Assembly (NCBI GenBank): GCA_023700825.1
Contig: JAMPYE010000062.1
Coordinates: 1-13,334 of the forward strand
Length of the DNA stretch: 13,334 bases
DNA from: Thermoanaerobaculia bacterium
GTDB taxonomy: Bacteria > Acidobacteriota > Thermoanaerobaculia > Gp7-AA8
Direction of reading: 5' to 3'
Part shown: in pieces, positions 13,334-13,334 of the stretch
Numbering within the stretch: position 1 is the first letter of the stretch
Layout: each line of letters begins with the position of its first letter
Position numbers and translations under genes: made by a program
The notes under the pieces: generated by a model
Databases searched by the model: none
What the model saw: only the letters and a program-made list of their open reading frames with translations
Told to the model about the DNA's origin: nothing

Positions 13334-13334
13334 C

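Overview
The window looks like chromosomal DNA from a GC-rich, Gram-negative-type bacterium. Coding regions use mostly G/C-ending codons. Two proteins carry lipoprotein signal peptides and one a Sec signal. There is an ECF-type anti-sigma factor, a futalosine-pathway menaquinone enzyme (MqnE) and a fused siroheme decarboxylase (AhbA-AhbB). This mix, together with heptamer-based intergenic hairpins, resembles Acidobacteriota or a related deep-branching phylum. That placement is an inference from gene content, since the window has no rRNA or other marker. No transposase, tRNA, rRNA, CRISPR array or phage gene was seen.

Left part (1-4701): a signalling and secretion block around a divergent promoter region (1875-2056). 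To the left (minus strand) lie a PP2C-type Ser/Thr phosphatase with a C-terminal membrane anchor and, in GTGA overlap with it, a lipoprotein with an HtrA/trypsin-like fold that seems to lack catalytic His and Asp; it runs off the left edge. To the right (plus strand) lie an FHA-GAF-class III nucleotide cyclase, a type I signal peptidase and a small single-pass membrane protein. The FHA domain (a phosphothreonine reader) facing a phosphothreonine phosphatase suggests a Ser/Thr-phosphorylation circuit tied to a cyclic nucleotide. The kinase is not in the window. A hairpin terminator at 4728-4749 separates this block from the convergent genes to the right.

Middle part (4826-9720, all minus strand, read right to left): an AmgK-like sugar kinase, an NAD-type isocitrate dehydrogenase with a TTG start, an overlapping DUF309 protein, fused AhbAB, and MqnE. 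These are mainly housekeeping genes for cell-wall recycling, the TCA cycle, haem/tetrapyrrole and menaquinone. Two non-coding inverted-repeat elements built from tandem 7-bp NNGAATG units (6005-6137 and 9751-9894) sit directly upstream of mqnE and of the kinase.

Right part (9918-13334, minus strand): a zinc-finger anti-sigma factor with a transmembrane helix and external HEAT repeats (its 5' end is beyond the window), translationally coupled through TGATG to a large exported DUF4097 beta-strand protein, followed by a lipoprotein cyclophilin. An ECF sigma gene is expected just beyond the right edge. The least ordinary points are the anti-sigma-HEAT/DUF4097 pair, the phosphatase with its degenerate protease partner, the heptamer hairpins, and a 30% GC island that covers the catalytic loop of the kinase gene.
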